Assembly: GCA_900618795.1 (NCBI GenBank)
Contig: UYJD01000011.1
Coordinates: forward strand, 905,060 to 969,059
Direction of reading: 5' to 3'
Origin: Cyanodermella asteris
Taxonomy: Eukaryota > Ascomycota > Lecanoromycetes > Ostropales > Stictidaceae
DNA: 64,000 nt
Shown here: piece after piece, positions 44,656 through 55,705 of the stretch
Layout: each line of letters opens with the position of its first letter
Position numbering within the stretch: position 1 is the first letter of the stretch
Position numbers and translations under genes: made by a program
The notes under the pieces: generated by a model
The model's input: only the letters and a program-made list of their open reading frames with translations
What the model was told of the DNA's origin: nothing
Databases searched by the model: none

Positions 44656-44886
44656 ATGCCGGCACCTCCCAATCCCAAACGCAACTTCAACGTCAACGGC
44701 AAGACCCTCACCGCGCCCCTCGCCGCCTTTTGCATGGCCTGCGTGCTGTTCGCGTACACGCGGAGCTCCATCACCGCCGCGCGACGGGACGCGCAAAGGG
44801 CTCGCGACGAGCAGGTTGAGTGGCAGAATAAGTATAACTCGGGCCGCTCACCGACATTATTGAAGAAGATCCGAAAGGAAGACTAG
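44656..44886 (+). CDS. Small single-pass membrane protein, function unknown
   Basis: 76 aa from the ATG at 44656 (MPAPPNPKRNFNVNGK). An upstream in-frame ATG at 44605 would give 93 aa. One hydrophobic helix (LTAPLAAFCMACVLFAYT, about residues 17-34) follows a Pro/Asn-rich N-terminus. A basic, Gln/Arg-rich cytosolic-type tail with a short coiled segment (ITAARRDAQRARDEQVEWQ) comes after it. The pattern is like small conserved ascomycete proteins of unknown function, possibly of mitochondrial or ER membranes. No motif gives a role. Coding character is good for its size. Confidence 0.65.
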   Translation: MPAPPNPKRNFNVNGKTLTAPLAAFCMACVLFAYTRSSITAARRDAQRARDEQVEWQNKYNSGRSPTLLKKIRKED

Positions 44887-45136
44887 TTTGCTTGTCTTGA
44901 AAAAGTTTGGATTTTGAAAGTTGTTTTGTTTTTCCGAGGCTGACTGAGAAAGCGGGCGGGCGGTTGGCGATTTTGGTTACACGAGCGAGCTTGTTGCCTG
45001 CGGGCTAGAGTCACGCAGAGTCTGAAGGCCCGGCTTTTTTGCTGGCAATTTGCCTTCCACGACATCGACATTTGGGACAAAACCCCTTCGATGCGACACG
45101 TTTCGATGATTGTTTGAATACTGAGTATACCTGTCC

Positions 45137-46399
45137 ATGCTGCGGAGCCAGATCCGATATATTATCAGAATGTCTACACCACGAGTGACGCGCAGCGCCA
45201 GCAAGGTTGCGTCAGGCGACTCCAAGACTGCTGCCCCGTCACCATCACCAACACTGTCCAACATCGAGAAGCGAGCGAATAGCGCAACAGACAGCGATGC
45301 CAAAAAGACTGCTTCGAAAAAGGTGACGAGTAAACGACCTCCAATTGAAGATACAGCATCTATGCCACCACCGGCCAAGAAACGGCAACGGAAAAGCACA
45401 CCACAGCATTCCGGTCCATCTCCAGAAGGACCCCAAGCTCATGGCAAAACCCGCCTCGACGCGCTCGCGGGCCAAGACGTCCTCGAAGACACGCCCCATC
45501 CCCCGGCGAAACTGCCAGCTCGGCCCGCGGAGCCAAAGCAGGCAAACGCCGTCCTGGAAACTCCACGCGGTTCGCGGATCGTCAAGTATCCCAAAGAACA
45601 GCTCGACAAGGCCGACACGGCATCTTCGCCCTCGAAACCCAAGCCGTCGAGCAACGACCCTCCACCTCCTACGACCGACACCAACCGCCTGCTATCGGAT
45701 GGAGTCGCGCATCTGATCAAAGTCGACTCGCGGCTCAAACCCGTCATCGACGCGCACCACTGCCACGTCTTCTCCCCCGAAGGCCTCGCCGAGCCCGTCG
45801 ACCCGTTCCGCTCCCTCTCGAGCAGTATCCTGGGCCAACAAGTTTCCGGCGCCGCGGCGGCAGCGATAAAACGACGCTTCGTGGCGCTGTTCTTCGAGGA
45901 CGAGGATCCGGAGGACAAGTCCAAGGGATTCCTCGACGGCAAATTCCCGACCCCGGAACAGGTCGTGCGGATGGATTTTGCGAAACTGCGATCCGCAGGC
46001 CTGAGCCAGCGGAAGGCGGAATACATTCAAGGCCTGGCGGAGAAGTTTGCGAGCGGGGAGCTGAGTGCGCGCATGCTCGTCGAGGCGAGTTACGAGGAGG
46101 TGCTGGAAAAGCTGGTCGCGGTCCGGGGACTGGGGAAGTGGACGGTCGAGATGTTTGCCTGTTTCGGATTGAAGCGGATGGACGTGTTTTCCACGGGCGA
46201 TCTGGGGGTTCAGAGGGGTATGGCGGCTTTTGCGGGCCGCGACGTGGGCAAGTTGAAGAACAAGGGTGGCAAGTGGAAGTACATGAGCGAGCAGGACATG
46301 CTGGACGTGGCCGAGAAGTTTGCGCCGTACAGGTCGCTGTTCATGTGGTACATGTGGCGAGTCGAGGACGTGAATGTGGATGCGATACAAAACGCATGA
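45137..46399 (+). CDS. DNA-3-methyladenine glycosylase, AlkA/Mag1 type (HhH-GPD)
   Basis: Single exon, 420 aa from 45137; the second ATG at 45170 (MSTPRVTRSASK) is an equally good start. It removes alkylated purines from DNA in base excision repair. Residues 1-185 are Ser/Pro/Lys-rich and disordered, with KKRQRK as a likely nuclear signal. The catalytic HhH-GPD domain covers about residues 190-410: DPFRSLSSSILGQQVSGAAA, the helix-hairpin-helix LVAVRGLGKWTVEMF (about 324-338), and the catalytic aspartate in STGDLGVQRG (Asp about 354). A C-terminal AlkA-like helix RSLFMWYMWR follows. The family is certain. Assignment to Mag1 rather than another HhH glycosylase rests on the motif set. Confidence 0.93.
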   Translation: MLRSQIRYIIRMSTPRVTRSASKVASGDSKTAAPSPSPTLSNIEKRANSATDSDAKKTASKKVTSKRPPIEDTASMPPPAKKRQRKSTPQHSGPSPEGPQAHGKTRLDALAGQDVLEDTPHPPAKLPARPAEPKQANAVLETPRGSRIVKYPKEQLDKADTASSPSKPKPSSNDPPPPTTDTNRLLSDGVAHLIKVDSRLKPVIDAHHCHVFSPEGLAEPVDPFRSLSSSILGQQVSGAAAAAIKRRFVALFFEDEDPEDKSKGFLDGKFPTPEQVVRMDFAKLRSAGLSQRKAEYIQGLAEKFASGELSARMLVEASYEEVLEKLVAVRGLGKWTVEMFACFGLKRMDVFSTGDLGVQRGMAAFAGRDVGKLKNKGGKWKYMSEQDMLDVAEKFAPYRSLFMWYMWRVEDVNVDAIQNA

Positions 46400-49300
46400 A
46401 AGTAAAAAGTTTGATCGCACTTTGGACGTTATGTGAGAGCAGGAACCAAGATCTGAACAACCTCGACATGTACTTATTTCCATGGATGAATCGGAATTTT
46501 TCTGCTTTGCATTCCACGCATACTCCACACTCTGAGACCAATCGATGCGAGACGTCAAAATTCCAGTAAGTATTTCTGTACTGGCTGAATATGAAAGATG
46601 ATGCTCGACACCGACCTGCCTTTCATACGACCTGCTTACAGCTATGCATATACAAGCTCTCGAAGGGAGTAAGCGTCCAAAGCTTGTTGATATTCAGCCC
46701 TTGAGAGTGTGATGCCGGCCAGTCATAGTATTCCAAACCAAGCAAGGGCTGACAGTGTCAACCAACGCGCAAGAGCGTTCCTCGCACACCTCCGTACATG
46801 ATCGATACGTGAACTAGCACCGTCAAGATCAAAAGATCGGTGTCCCGGAGTCGGATATCCGAGAAGCTGAGGATGCGACTGCCAAGCTTCCCCGAATCCG
46901 TCAAACGCAAGTGTGCACAGCTGCCTTACCCGGCCTGTCCATGTCGGTAATGTATAGCACGGGCCGTCAACCTCCCTGTCTGCATCAAAGCTTCGCGTGA
47001 AGGAACCGAAAAAAGGATCGGCAGCGAGCCGAAAGTTTCTCCCGTGGCCACCAGTTTCAGGAGCAGGTAGCCGGAAACAGCTCGTGCGTCAGTCTCAAGC
47101 GACCGACCAGCGCATCGTGAGTTTTGCCCGAGCGCTTTGGTGTGCCATCCGAATCAGGTCTTACTTGCGACCTGAGAAGGCCGGCGGTGAGAATAGCCTG
47201 GGGTGGACAGAATCGACAAGGGCGAGATGTTCGGCTGGATCTCCTGGGAACGCCGAGTGACAGGCCTCACAGACCCGTCCACGGCGTTTTCGGTCCCGAG
47301 ATGATTTCCTCCGTCCCACACTTTGTCTGGCCCTTTCGGCGGACAGCAATGTAGTGGATGAGTGCATGGTACTCACAAGAAAGATGGGCGCTGCCGCATT
47401 TCGCCGCCCGATGCAACTGCGTGACTTGGGCTCTTGCGCGTAAGCACATATTCCTGAACCCGACAGACTGGTAAACTGTTAGTGCAGCGTGGGGCGGTGA
47501 CAGATGGCTAAATAACAAAGGAGAGCCAGCATAGCGTGAGTGCTCGTCATTTGGGTTTTTAAAGGAGCAGGGATTTGGGCCATGCTGCACCGGGGCATCG
47601 TCTTTCCGTTGCAATGGCAGATGCGCTCATGCGAATTCGAACCACAGGCCGTAGCGAATTCAGCGGCGGCTTTTGTCTCGTTCCCGGCCATCATGCATGA
47701 GCGGACAGGGGGTCCATCGCCTCAAAATACTTCGAGTGTTTGCTCATCAGCCATGAACGCAACTTTACGAGACCAAAGCCGGTCTTCGAAGGGATATCCT
47801 CCGGTTCTCCGTCTCGTGAGTAGTATTCTTGGGTTCGGGAAGTCCATCGATTCGGAGCTCCCTAGGCAATTCGCTCTTTCTCAATGCTGCGTGTAGACAT
47901 ATACGCTTTGACAAAGGAAATGGTACCTTTGATGTGGTTCTGCCGTCCTGTCAGGACGGACATGTGCTTCTGTACGTTGGCGCTAGCGGCGGCATCATCC
48001 GAGTGCAAGGGACCCATAAAGAGGGGCAGACGTTCTCACCCAAGCAATGTAATCTGAGGACCAGGGCGAATCAAGAAACAGTCCAATCTTACAGAAACAG
48101 ACAAGCGGTCACAAATAGGGTCCAGGCAGGACTTTTGGGGTCGCCCGATGGGTTATGTTTACGTCGACATGTCGCTTTGACTGGGAATCCTGTCGAACCA
48201 AAGAGCCATTAGGATCGGTGGAATTACGCTGTGGCTTGTTTGTCGTCGGAGACGTCGCTGAAAAAAAAAAACCTGGTCAAAACGCAGAGAAGGGTCGGCT
48301 ACGGACGTGTGGGCTCGGGAGGCCACAGCTTCGCCAGCCAGCTGCCATGCATGCCCTCTGCCACGCGAACAGAGCTCGCACAGGGGTAGGTGGTCGATCA
48401 GACCGAGGCCCGTGCCATGTGGGACGTGAGATGTCAGGATGATTGCAGTAAACGGACGAGGTTGACATGCAGATGCCACGATACTGCTAGGGATGCAGCT
48501 GGAAGTTTGAGCGGTCAACCAGCTCGCTGTGGCTGGTCGTGCTCGGACACTGGCTCCGAATCCTTGCCTTCAGCTCAATCTGATCTGCTGCCTTCTCGAC
48601 AGCTCATGCAGTTGGTTCCCAGATGCCAGCGGGGACGAGACAAAGAGAGCGAGTTGGGCGTCGGCGAACCATAGGAGGCAGCAAAGATCCAGGGTGGGAA
48701 GTCTCAAGTCGGCTTCGCAGGCTCTCTGATACCTGCCCCAGTCAGTAATTGCAAATCGACGTCGAAATACAGTCGACTAGGGCAAAATCGAAAGACTGGT
48801 CCATATGCACTTCAGTAAAGATCAAGTTGCAGGTGGACAAGTTCGGAGTGGGAAAACGCAGATGTTGTTCCAGCTGCATATGCGCCACGACGTGTGGGCA
48901 ACTGGTTGCCTGCATCGGATCCTACGTCGACATTAATCATGCGATCGATGCATCTCCCAATTCACTACTCCTGATCTCACGCAAAGCGCCGCCTTGTACA
49001 TCCCACAACAATCAGTCGGGCGGTTCTGACGAGGAGGCGAATTCGCGCTCAATGCTCGTGGCCATCGATGCATTGTGCCGAAATCGAAATTACACATCAG
49101 AGAATTCCAAGTACCACAATCTAAATAAACGCTGTACTCAGCAACAAGCCGCTCGCGGATCTGGTGGCGTCAGAAGATTCGGTGAAAGGAATCATGGCAC
49201 GAATATTGTAGCATCAGGACAAGCCTACTCCACGTTCTCGAACACTCACCATACTTTCTCTAGATACCAGTCTCACGATGATCTGCCAGTCTCCCACACG

Positions 49301-49459
49301 ACGGTGCTTGTCAGCATCTCTCCGGTCAGCTTTTGCCCTCACTAGCGTTGGCAGCAACATCAGGGTCCAAAGTCGACCTCAGCTCCCTGTCCGGGCTTAT
49401 CATAATCTTCACCCACCCACGACTCGGGAGCCCTGACGAGACAGGGCCCGAATCCTGGA
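46400..49459. other. Gene-poor region, first part
   Basis: About 3 kb without a supportable gene on either strand. Open frames of 60-198 codons exist (the longest is plus 48749-49345) but overlap each other, show no motif and have irregular composition. An A10 run lies near 48259. No repeats with clear ends, tRNA or transposon domains were recognised. Confidence 0.45.
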
Positions 49460-49876
49460 ATGTCATCCCAGGAGCACATGGATGCACTCCGCAGGCCTGC
49501 AACTTCCGAGACAAAGCCGAAACGCTTCCGCGAATGGGGAATGACCAACGTGTCTGGAATGAGCACTCAGAACATGGCTTATAGAAAGAAGTCAAGAGGC
49601 GGCTACGTCTGCCCATATCAGCTGCTCGACGACGATGATTTAATCTTCTGTGAAATCATGAAGATTCCGACCTTTGAGTGGGAGGGCCAGAAGGTCACTT
49701 TGGCGGTGCTCGATGGCAAGATTGTGAAGGTCTTCTACCCTATTTCCCACCAAAAATGTAGTGCAGAGCAGATGGTGCACTGGCTCCAGAACAACTTCAG
49801 CGGAAGACGAGCTCTTTCGACCACGGCCGAGTCAAGAATGCTACGCAATTTCCAACGCGGGACAAGTGCGAGCTGA
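49460..49876 (+). CDS. Possible small gene, unknown function
   Basis: 138 codons from the ATG at 49460 (MSSQEHMDALRRP). The composition is protein-like, with a central stretch YVCPYQLLDDDDLIFCEI then VTLAVLDGKIVKVFYPIS, and it ends in an Arg/Ser-rich tail. No signal peptide, membrane segment or known domain. It is the only frame in a 7-kb gene-poor region that looks coding. It may be a real lineage-specific gene, one exon of a larger gene, or chance. Confidence 0.4.
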   Translation: MSSQEHMDALRRPATSETKPKRFREWGMTNVSGMSTQNMAYRKKSRGGYVCPYQLLDDDDLIFCEIMKIPTFEWEGQKVTLAVLDGKIVKVFYPISHQKCSAEQMVHWLQNNFSGRRALSTTAESRMLRNFQRGTSAS

Positions 49877-52800
49877 CCTCAAACGTCACAAGCACAGATT
49901 TCTCGTTAGATAATTTCGAACCATATTACACCCACAACCCAACACCCCGTCGCACTTCGGCTCGATGCATACGACTCCTCAACATTTGCTCGAATCGCCA
50001 AGGCCGTCATTTCTTGTGATTGTTCTCGGCCGTCTGAACGTAAGGTGGGTATCGATAATGTAGAATCAGAACAAGATTCACCGTGCCGAGTCCACAGCCT
50101 GGAGGAAAGTTGAACATAGTTTTGGTTGTTTGACTTGCTGCTACACAGCCTGTGGCCTCTCGAAAACACCCGCGACACTCGTGCTCTTCGGGGTCACACC
50201 TGCAAGAGATCAGAGACGAAGACAAGACCAACATGCGGATGCAGCAAACCTTTCCCTCATGTCTTAGCTACCTTCTCTTGCACAACTCACATTCCCCTTG
50301 CACATAAATGTATCGTTCGTGTGGGGCTTTTGCGCAACTGCCTGTCCTCGAGCCCTCTGTGTGCGTCTTCAAGCAATGCGACACCTTGTCTATACAGTTG
50401 GCGTAAACGTGATAGTATCGAGCATATTGGCACATGTTGGCGTGATCAATTTGCCGGGCGTCGAAGCGGCAAGAACACTGCACGCCAATCGCAGCCTTTT
50501 TGAAAAAATAAAACAGATTTGCCCCCTGGGCGCGTATTAACCAAACACGCTCGAAGCCCACATCTTATGGAAAGAAGACAGATGCGTTGGTCGAGCAGAG
50601 ACGGGAGTCAGGGACACCCTGGCGAAAGTTATATACAGCAGGGTCAATCTGGAATTGGGGGATCGCAACGGGGGAGAGCAAGGTAGAGGTAGATGAAGCC
50701 AAGACAGCATATCTGAGCGTCGCAGAAAGCTCGGGAAGGGCACGTACCACACTGTGTGTGCAGGCTGGATCGCCAGACGACAAGGCCATAGCTAGAATGT
50801 TTCCTGGTAGGACAAGCACGCATTGCGGCAAACGAAAATTGGGCTGGCTTCGAGACGCCGGTCCGTGAGCGAGTCAAGTATGATGAAAGTTGAGAACTAG
50901 CGCCTGCAAGCCATTATTGCGTGGGGAGGGAGTATGGTTGGATCCATTATTGCAATTCCGGCACTTGCTTGTGGTGGCCTACTAGTCCTGCGGCCCGCGT
51001 GCTAAGAGTCGTCGGCATGTCCTTTGGTGCGTGAGCTGGCCGACGTCAAGTTCATGGCTCGCCTCCCCCTAGCGACGGGCAGCGGACGATGAACCTCGTT
51101 ACCAAGCGGACAAAAGCATATGGCTCGGCGTCAGACTGCCAGCGAAGCAACCGAGCAAAAGCGGAGGCGGTTTCTGGTCCGTGAAAATCGTGATTCCTCG
51201 CTGCTGGCGCTACCTACGCTTGCTCACGAGCCGACATGGGTCAAAGGGCGAATGGGCCGTTCACCGACCCGCGATGTTCACCAGCCACGAATCATTTCGG
51301 TGTCCGCTGAAGGAGCCAGCTGTTACCATGCCGCGGGGTGTAACTGTGGAGTCATGAAGAGACAGGACCGCAGGAGTCGTAGGACTTTGCGTGACGACTC
51401 TTGACAGCCGTTGGAAGAAAGTCGGCTTGATGATAGAATGTGAGAACAGGATTTTGCACCCTGACGAAGTATCTATTGGCCGAACCATGCAATGAGACGG
51501 CTGATGCTTGTGGCCCGATTGTCGTTGCGCATGATCGGAACCACAAACGACAGAAAACTGTAAGCCACCAGAAGGGTAAAATGCAAGGTCGGCCGACGGG
51601 TTGGAGCCCTGGCCTCGGAAGCCCTGCTCGGCTGTCCATTTGCCGCTAACCAGAGCTGCCAAAGCCACAATTCCGTAAGAAGTCGAGGCCGTGCGCGCAA
51701 CCGGGATTGTGGAAAACACGCGTGTACATACATACGCATCTGACGTCGACGCAGATTCTCCTTCATACAGAATAGCATGGCTGGGGGTTGATCATGGCCA
51801 GAACGTAATGTAGCTGTAACTTATCATTCACAGGGCCATGTACTCCAGAGTCTTTGCGGCCAGGATCCAGGTTCACAAGGCCGACGTTGCCTGGGAAGTA
51901 TGCCCGCAATGTGCCATGTTCACCCGAAGCGCATCATTTCTCGTGCGAATCAATTGTGAATGGAGAATCCCCTTGCAGAAGGTGGTTCGGGGCAGAGCGC
52001 ACGAGCATCGTAGACGGATGTGCCCATACTTTCTGACCAAGGATCTGACGAGACACGCCTGTCACAAGCTTCAAACCGCGTCCGGAACAACCACGGCATA
52101 TAAACTTCTTGGGGACGCCGGAGCCCAAATCCCGTCAATCAAGGGGATGGACTCTCCCCACACAGAGGTGTTCTGTGCCGAGATCGACTTGGCGTTGACT
52201 GTTCTCGAGCAACCTGTCTATGAACTGCCCGCGACTTATCCTGCTACAGCCGCGCGTTGTAGTGTTAGCACAAAAGTTTGCCAGCTTTCTGAAACTTGAT
52301 ATCAGACTGGGTCTCCCGTGTCTTTGTCCGCGAAGTGGCACTGCGTAAGCGTTCACAAGCAGGGCATCGGGCGAGGAAGGTTCAGAGATGCGCTCAACTG
52401 CGGGGCGCACTACTGCTTGCGTGCATGCTGGCAGATTGACGGCCACTTATGATCAAGGCGGAACAGAGGAATAAGGGCGCGAAGGATGGGCGTGCATGTT
52501 TGACTTCCTGCCGTCTTCCGACCTCGCCCGTGACCATCTTCCAAGGGCCCGTCTGTGAAAGCTCGGAAAGTCCGCGATTCAAGTCTGTCATTACAATATT
52601 CGTCGGTGTGGCCAGGTCGTCTGGAAGTTGCTTGCGATGGTAGACAACTTTTGCTTCTGCGTCACCGTCGTCGTGTATCGGCCGTTCTCAACGACAACGG
52701 CTGACCGATGGTCCAGATGGACGCGGACCACGATCAAGCAGGACAAGGATGCTGAGATCAAGCTATGGAGTCCGATCTTAGCCAGCCATGCAGCCATGCT

Positions 52801-53379
52801 TAGCCAGCTGACGATCTGGCAAAACATGGCGAGCAGCGGGAACGATTCGTCGGTTGTTGCAGAAAGGTGAGATCGAAAGCAGACACACACAAGACGGCGG
52901 CGCGAACACGGCACGGTAGCGCGGTGGACATGCATACGAGACAGGGAACAAATCGTGGTGACAAAGGGTAGATGATCCTCAGTAGAAAGTTAGAAGCAGT
53001 AATGCATGTGTGGAAGGTGAAAGCGAACACGAAGTCACGTGCGGGATGCTGCGATTGTTGCTGGGCCGCCGAGTTGGAGAAGCAAGGCGAGGCGAGGCTG
53101 GGCTGGGCTGGGGCTGGTTTCTGTCCTGGGAATCAGACATCTTCGTTTGTCTGCCACCCTCCCTCGATAACGCCTTCACGATCACCACACTCGCTTTCTT
53201 CATTCCGCATCTGACTTCGCTCAACCCTTCGCTTACGCCATCTGCTCGCCGTCTCGTCGTCCGTGAAAGGCAGCCCACGACTCGCCCCCCCCCCTGAATG
53301 AGTATTTGATCATCGAAACCCTGCGGCCGCCTCGGGCGCATCTCGCTTGTTATCTGGAACAAGAGGAAATCCGGACATC
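49877..53379. other. Gene-poor region, second part
   Basis: About 3.5 kb without a supportable gene. The plus frame 51838-52299 (153 codons) and the minus frame 51719-51261 are motif-free. The last about 300 bp before chs7 are pyrimidine-rich, with a C10 run near 53286 and GGCGAGGCGAGG/GGGCTGGGCTGG short direct repeats near 53086-53115; these are likely promoter or leader sequence. Confidence 0.45.
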
Positions 53380-54452
53380 ATGTCTGGGTTTGGGGACTTC
53401 ACATGGATCTGCCAGCGGACGCCATTCCCAGTCTGCGGCGTCGTCGGGCCTGTGTCCCCTCTCAGTGGGGAGACTGGCATCGATTCAACATGCTACGCCC
53501 GAAGCGTTGAAGTCGCAAACACCACCATTTTCGAAATGGCCACATGTGTCATACACATCATCGCTCTGGTCATGACCGTCATCATGATCATGCATGTTCG
53601 CAGCAAATTCACGGCTGTCGGTAAGTTCAATCGCTGCAGCGCTCTGGCGCTTCGTTAACCAGATATCCTGCAGGCCGCAAAGAGATTACACTTTTCTTCT
53701 ACGTATACATCGCTTTGACCATCGATTCTTTGATTCTAGATTCCGGCGTCGTCCCACCAACATCGGGCGCCTTTCCATACTTTGTCGCCATACAGAACGG
53801 CTTGACCAGCGCTCTCTGCACGTGTCTGCTGACCAACGGCTTTGTCGGTTTCCAACTCTACGAAGACGGCACATCTCAGTCCATGTGGACGCTTCGGGGT
53901 TGCACTGCGGTCATGTTCATCGTCTGTGGCGCCGTGTCCATTCTGACTTTCGAAGACAAGGCCGGCTTGAGCCCGACAAACACCACTGGTCTGTTTGTCG
54001 TCTTGTTCCTGATCAATGCCGTCTTCCTCCTCATATACGTGGTCATGCAGCTGATCCTGGTCGCAAACACCCTGCAAGATCGCTGGCCGCTAGGAGACAT
54101 CCTGTTCGGCATCTTCTTCTTCGTGGCTGGCCAGCTGATCGTGTACGTTTTCGGCGACCAGATCTGCCAAGGAGCTAATCACTACCTGGATGGGCTCGTT
54201 TTCGCAACATGCTGCAACCTCCTTGCAGTCATGATGGTGTACAAGTACTGGGATTCAATCACCAAGGAGGATCTAGAGTTTTCGGTGGGCACAAAACAGG
54301 GTAATTGGGATGTAAAGGAACCATACTCTGATAGCGGGGACCGCACGACGACGTACTACGACGATCCCTCCACATTTTCGGGCTCGGTAGCGCAACGGCA
54401 GTCGACGTACGGAGATCGTCGACACTCATCGGTGTATGGAGGCGGCTACTGA
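53380..54452 (+). CDS. chs7: Chitin synthase export chaperone Chs7
   Basis: Two exons (53380-53620, 53674-54452; 53-bp phase-1 intron) give 339 aa. A polytopic ER protein needed for folding and exit of class IV chitin synthase (Chs3 type). The N-terminus MSGFGDFTWICQRTPFPVC with paired cysteines, then VCGVVGP, is diagnostic. About seven hydrophobic helices follow, among them FEMATCVIHIIALVMTVIMIM, YVYIALTIDSLILDSG, MFIVCGAVSILTF, LFVVLFLINAVFLLIYV and ILFGIFFFVAGQLIVYVFG. The C-terminal tail is Ser/Tyr/Gly-rich and cytosolic. Length and motif order match fungal Chs7. Confidence 0.95.
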
Positions 54453-55705
54453 GTCTGCAAACTTGAATTGGGCATCGTTGCGGCACAGCAGGCTTCGAGG
54501 CCGTTGCCAGACTATGAATGATCTACGAAAACAAATCGACTTGGGCTAGCGAGGAGTTTGGATATGCATATTGTACGAATACATCTCGGAGCTTTTGCTT
54601 TTCACCAAAAGGCATCGTTAACTGGCATGATACGTGGGTGCAGTTTTGACAATTAAAAGTACTAGCGTCTCATCATTTGAGCATGGAAATAAAGTGGGAG
54701 GAATTTGCCTTCAATTCAGTAACCAACACTTTGATCTGGCTTCACATCACAACAACTACCATCGTCGCTGTGACTGTTCCGCCGGACTATTAGTATTGCT
54801 CGTGCACGTCATTGTGGAGGCTGTCGGAGGTCGCAGGATATGAGGCAGATTTGGCGCTGGCATTCTGTATGCGAGCACATTAGATCGCCCGCAAACAATG
54901 CTGTCTAGCACGCGAACTCCTTCACAGCATTGCAAGGCTGTATGCCCCGCGGTGTATCAAAGCTGTGCTGCAGATACCTGTGAGTCTGGCAGCTTGCACG
55001 GATACATACAGGATGAGCAGCACGGACGCCTGCCAAGCAGTGATGGTTCCATGTTTGCTGAACTCCAGGCTCGTGCATGAGCCTCGCATCTGTTACCTGA
55101 ACTACACGACATGCCACGAATCCATAATGTGAGTTGCCGGATGTGGCGACAGCACGCTGCAGTCAAGCGATGCGTCCGCAGTTGTCTCTTCAACTCAGCC
55201 TTGAGTCCCGCAATGAGACTGGCGCAGACACGGGTTAAAAACTCTAATTTTCAACCTGTATCGCCAAGAGTTTTGGCCACGAGTCCTTCGTCATCGTCCA
55301 GGTGGCGAGTGTCAGGTATCGTATCCTAAAGATCAGACGCGCACGCATGCCAGCCAAGCTCGTGGTTGTGCTAAACCGCATCGCTGGAGAAAATCATTTT
55401 TGCGCTGTTTGCGAATAACCTCTTTTCTGATTCGCCACCGACAGGGATCGGACCAATACTGAGCCTGATCGCCCGGCCAGCGAGCCAACCACATCAATAA
55501 GGTCATCACGAGAGACCTTGAACCACTACTCGTGCCCTTCTGTAGCGTGAGCACCACAAGCTTAGCACGAGCCGCTAGGACTCAGACCGAAGCCGGGATC
55601 TTCGCCGTTCTTCCGACTACGCTAGCTTGCCAACCGCTGGGCGGGCAGGACGACCCTCTGCTATGTGTGATCTTTGGAGGACGTCCCAGGTCGAAGTGAT
55701 TCCTG
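54453..55705. other. Intergenic, no gene seen
   Basis: About 1.25 kb between chs7 and the histidine kinase gene, with no supported coding region. It would contain the kinase promoter. Confidence 0.45.

Noticed and set aside
45692-46558. 288-codon minus-strand frame
   Set aside because: Antisense to the HhH-GPD glycosylase domain; no motif.
48749-49345. 198-codon plus-strand frame
   Set aside because: Ser/Asn/Arg-rich with scattered Cys, no domain, no splice logic with neighbours; insufficient support.
51838-52299. 153-codon plus-strand frame
   Set aside because: Irregular composition and no motif; competing frames on both strands.
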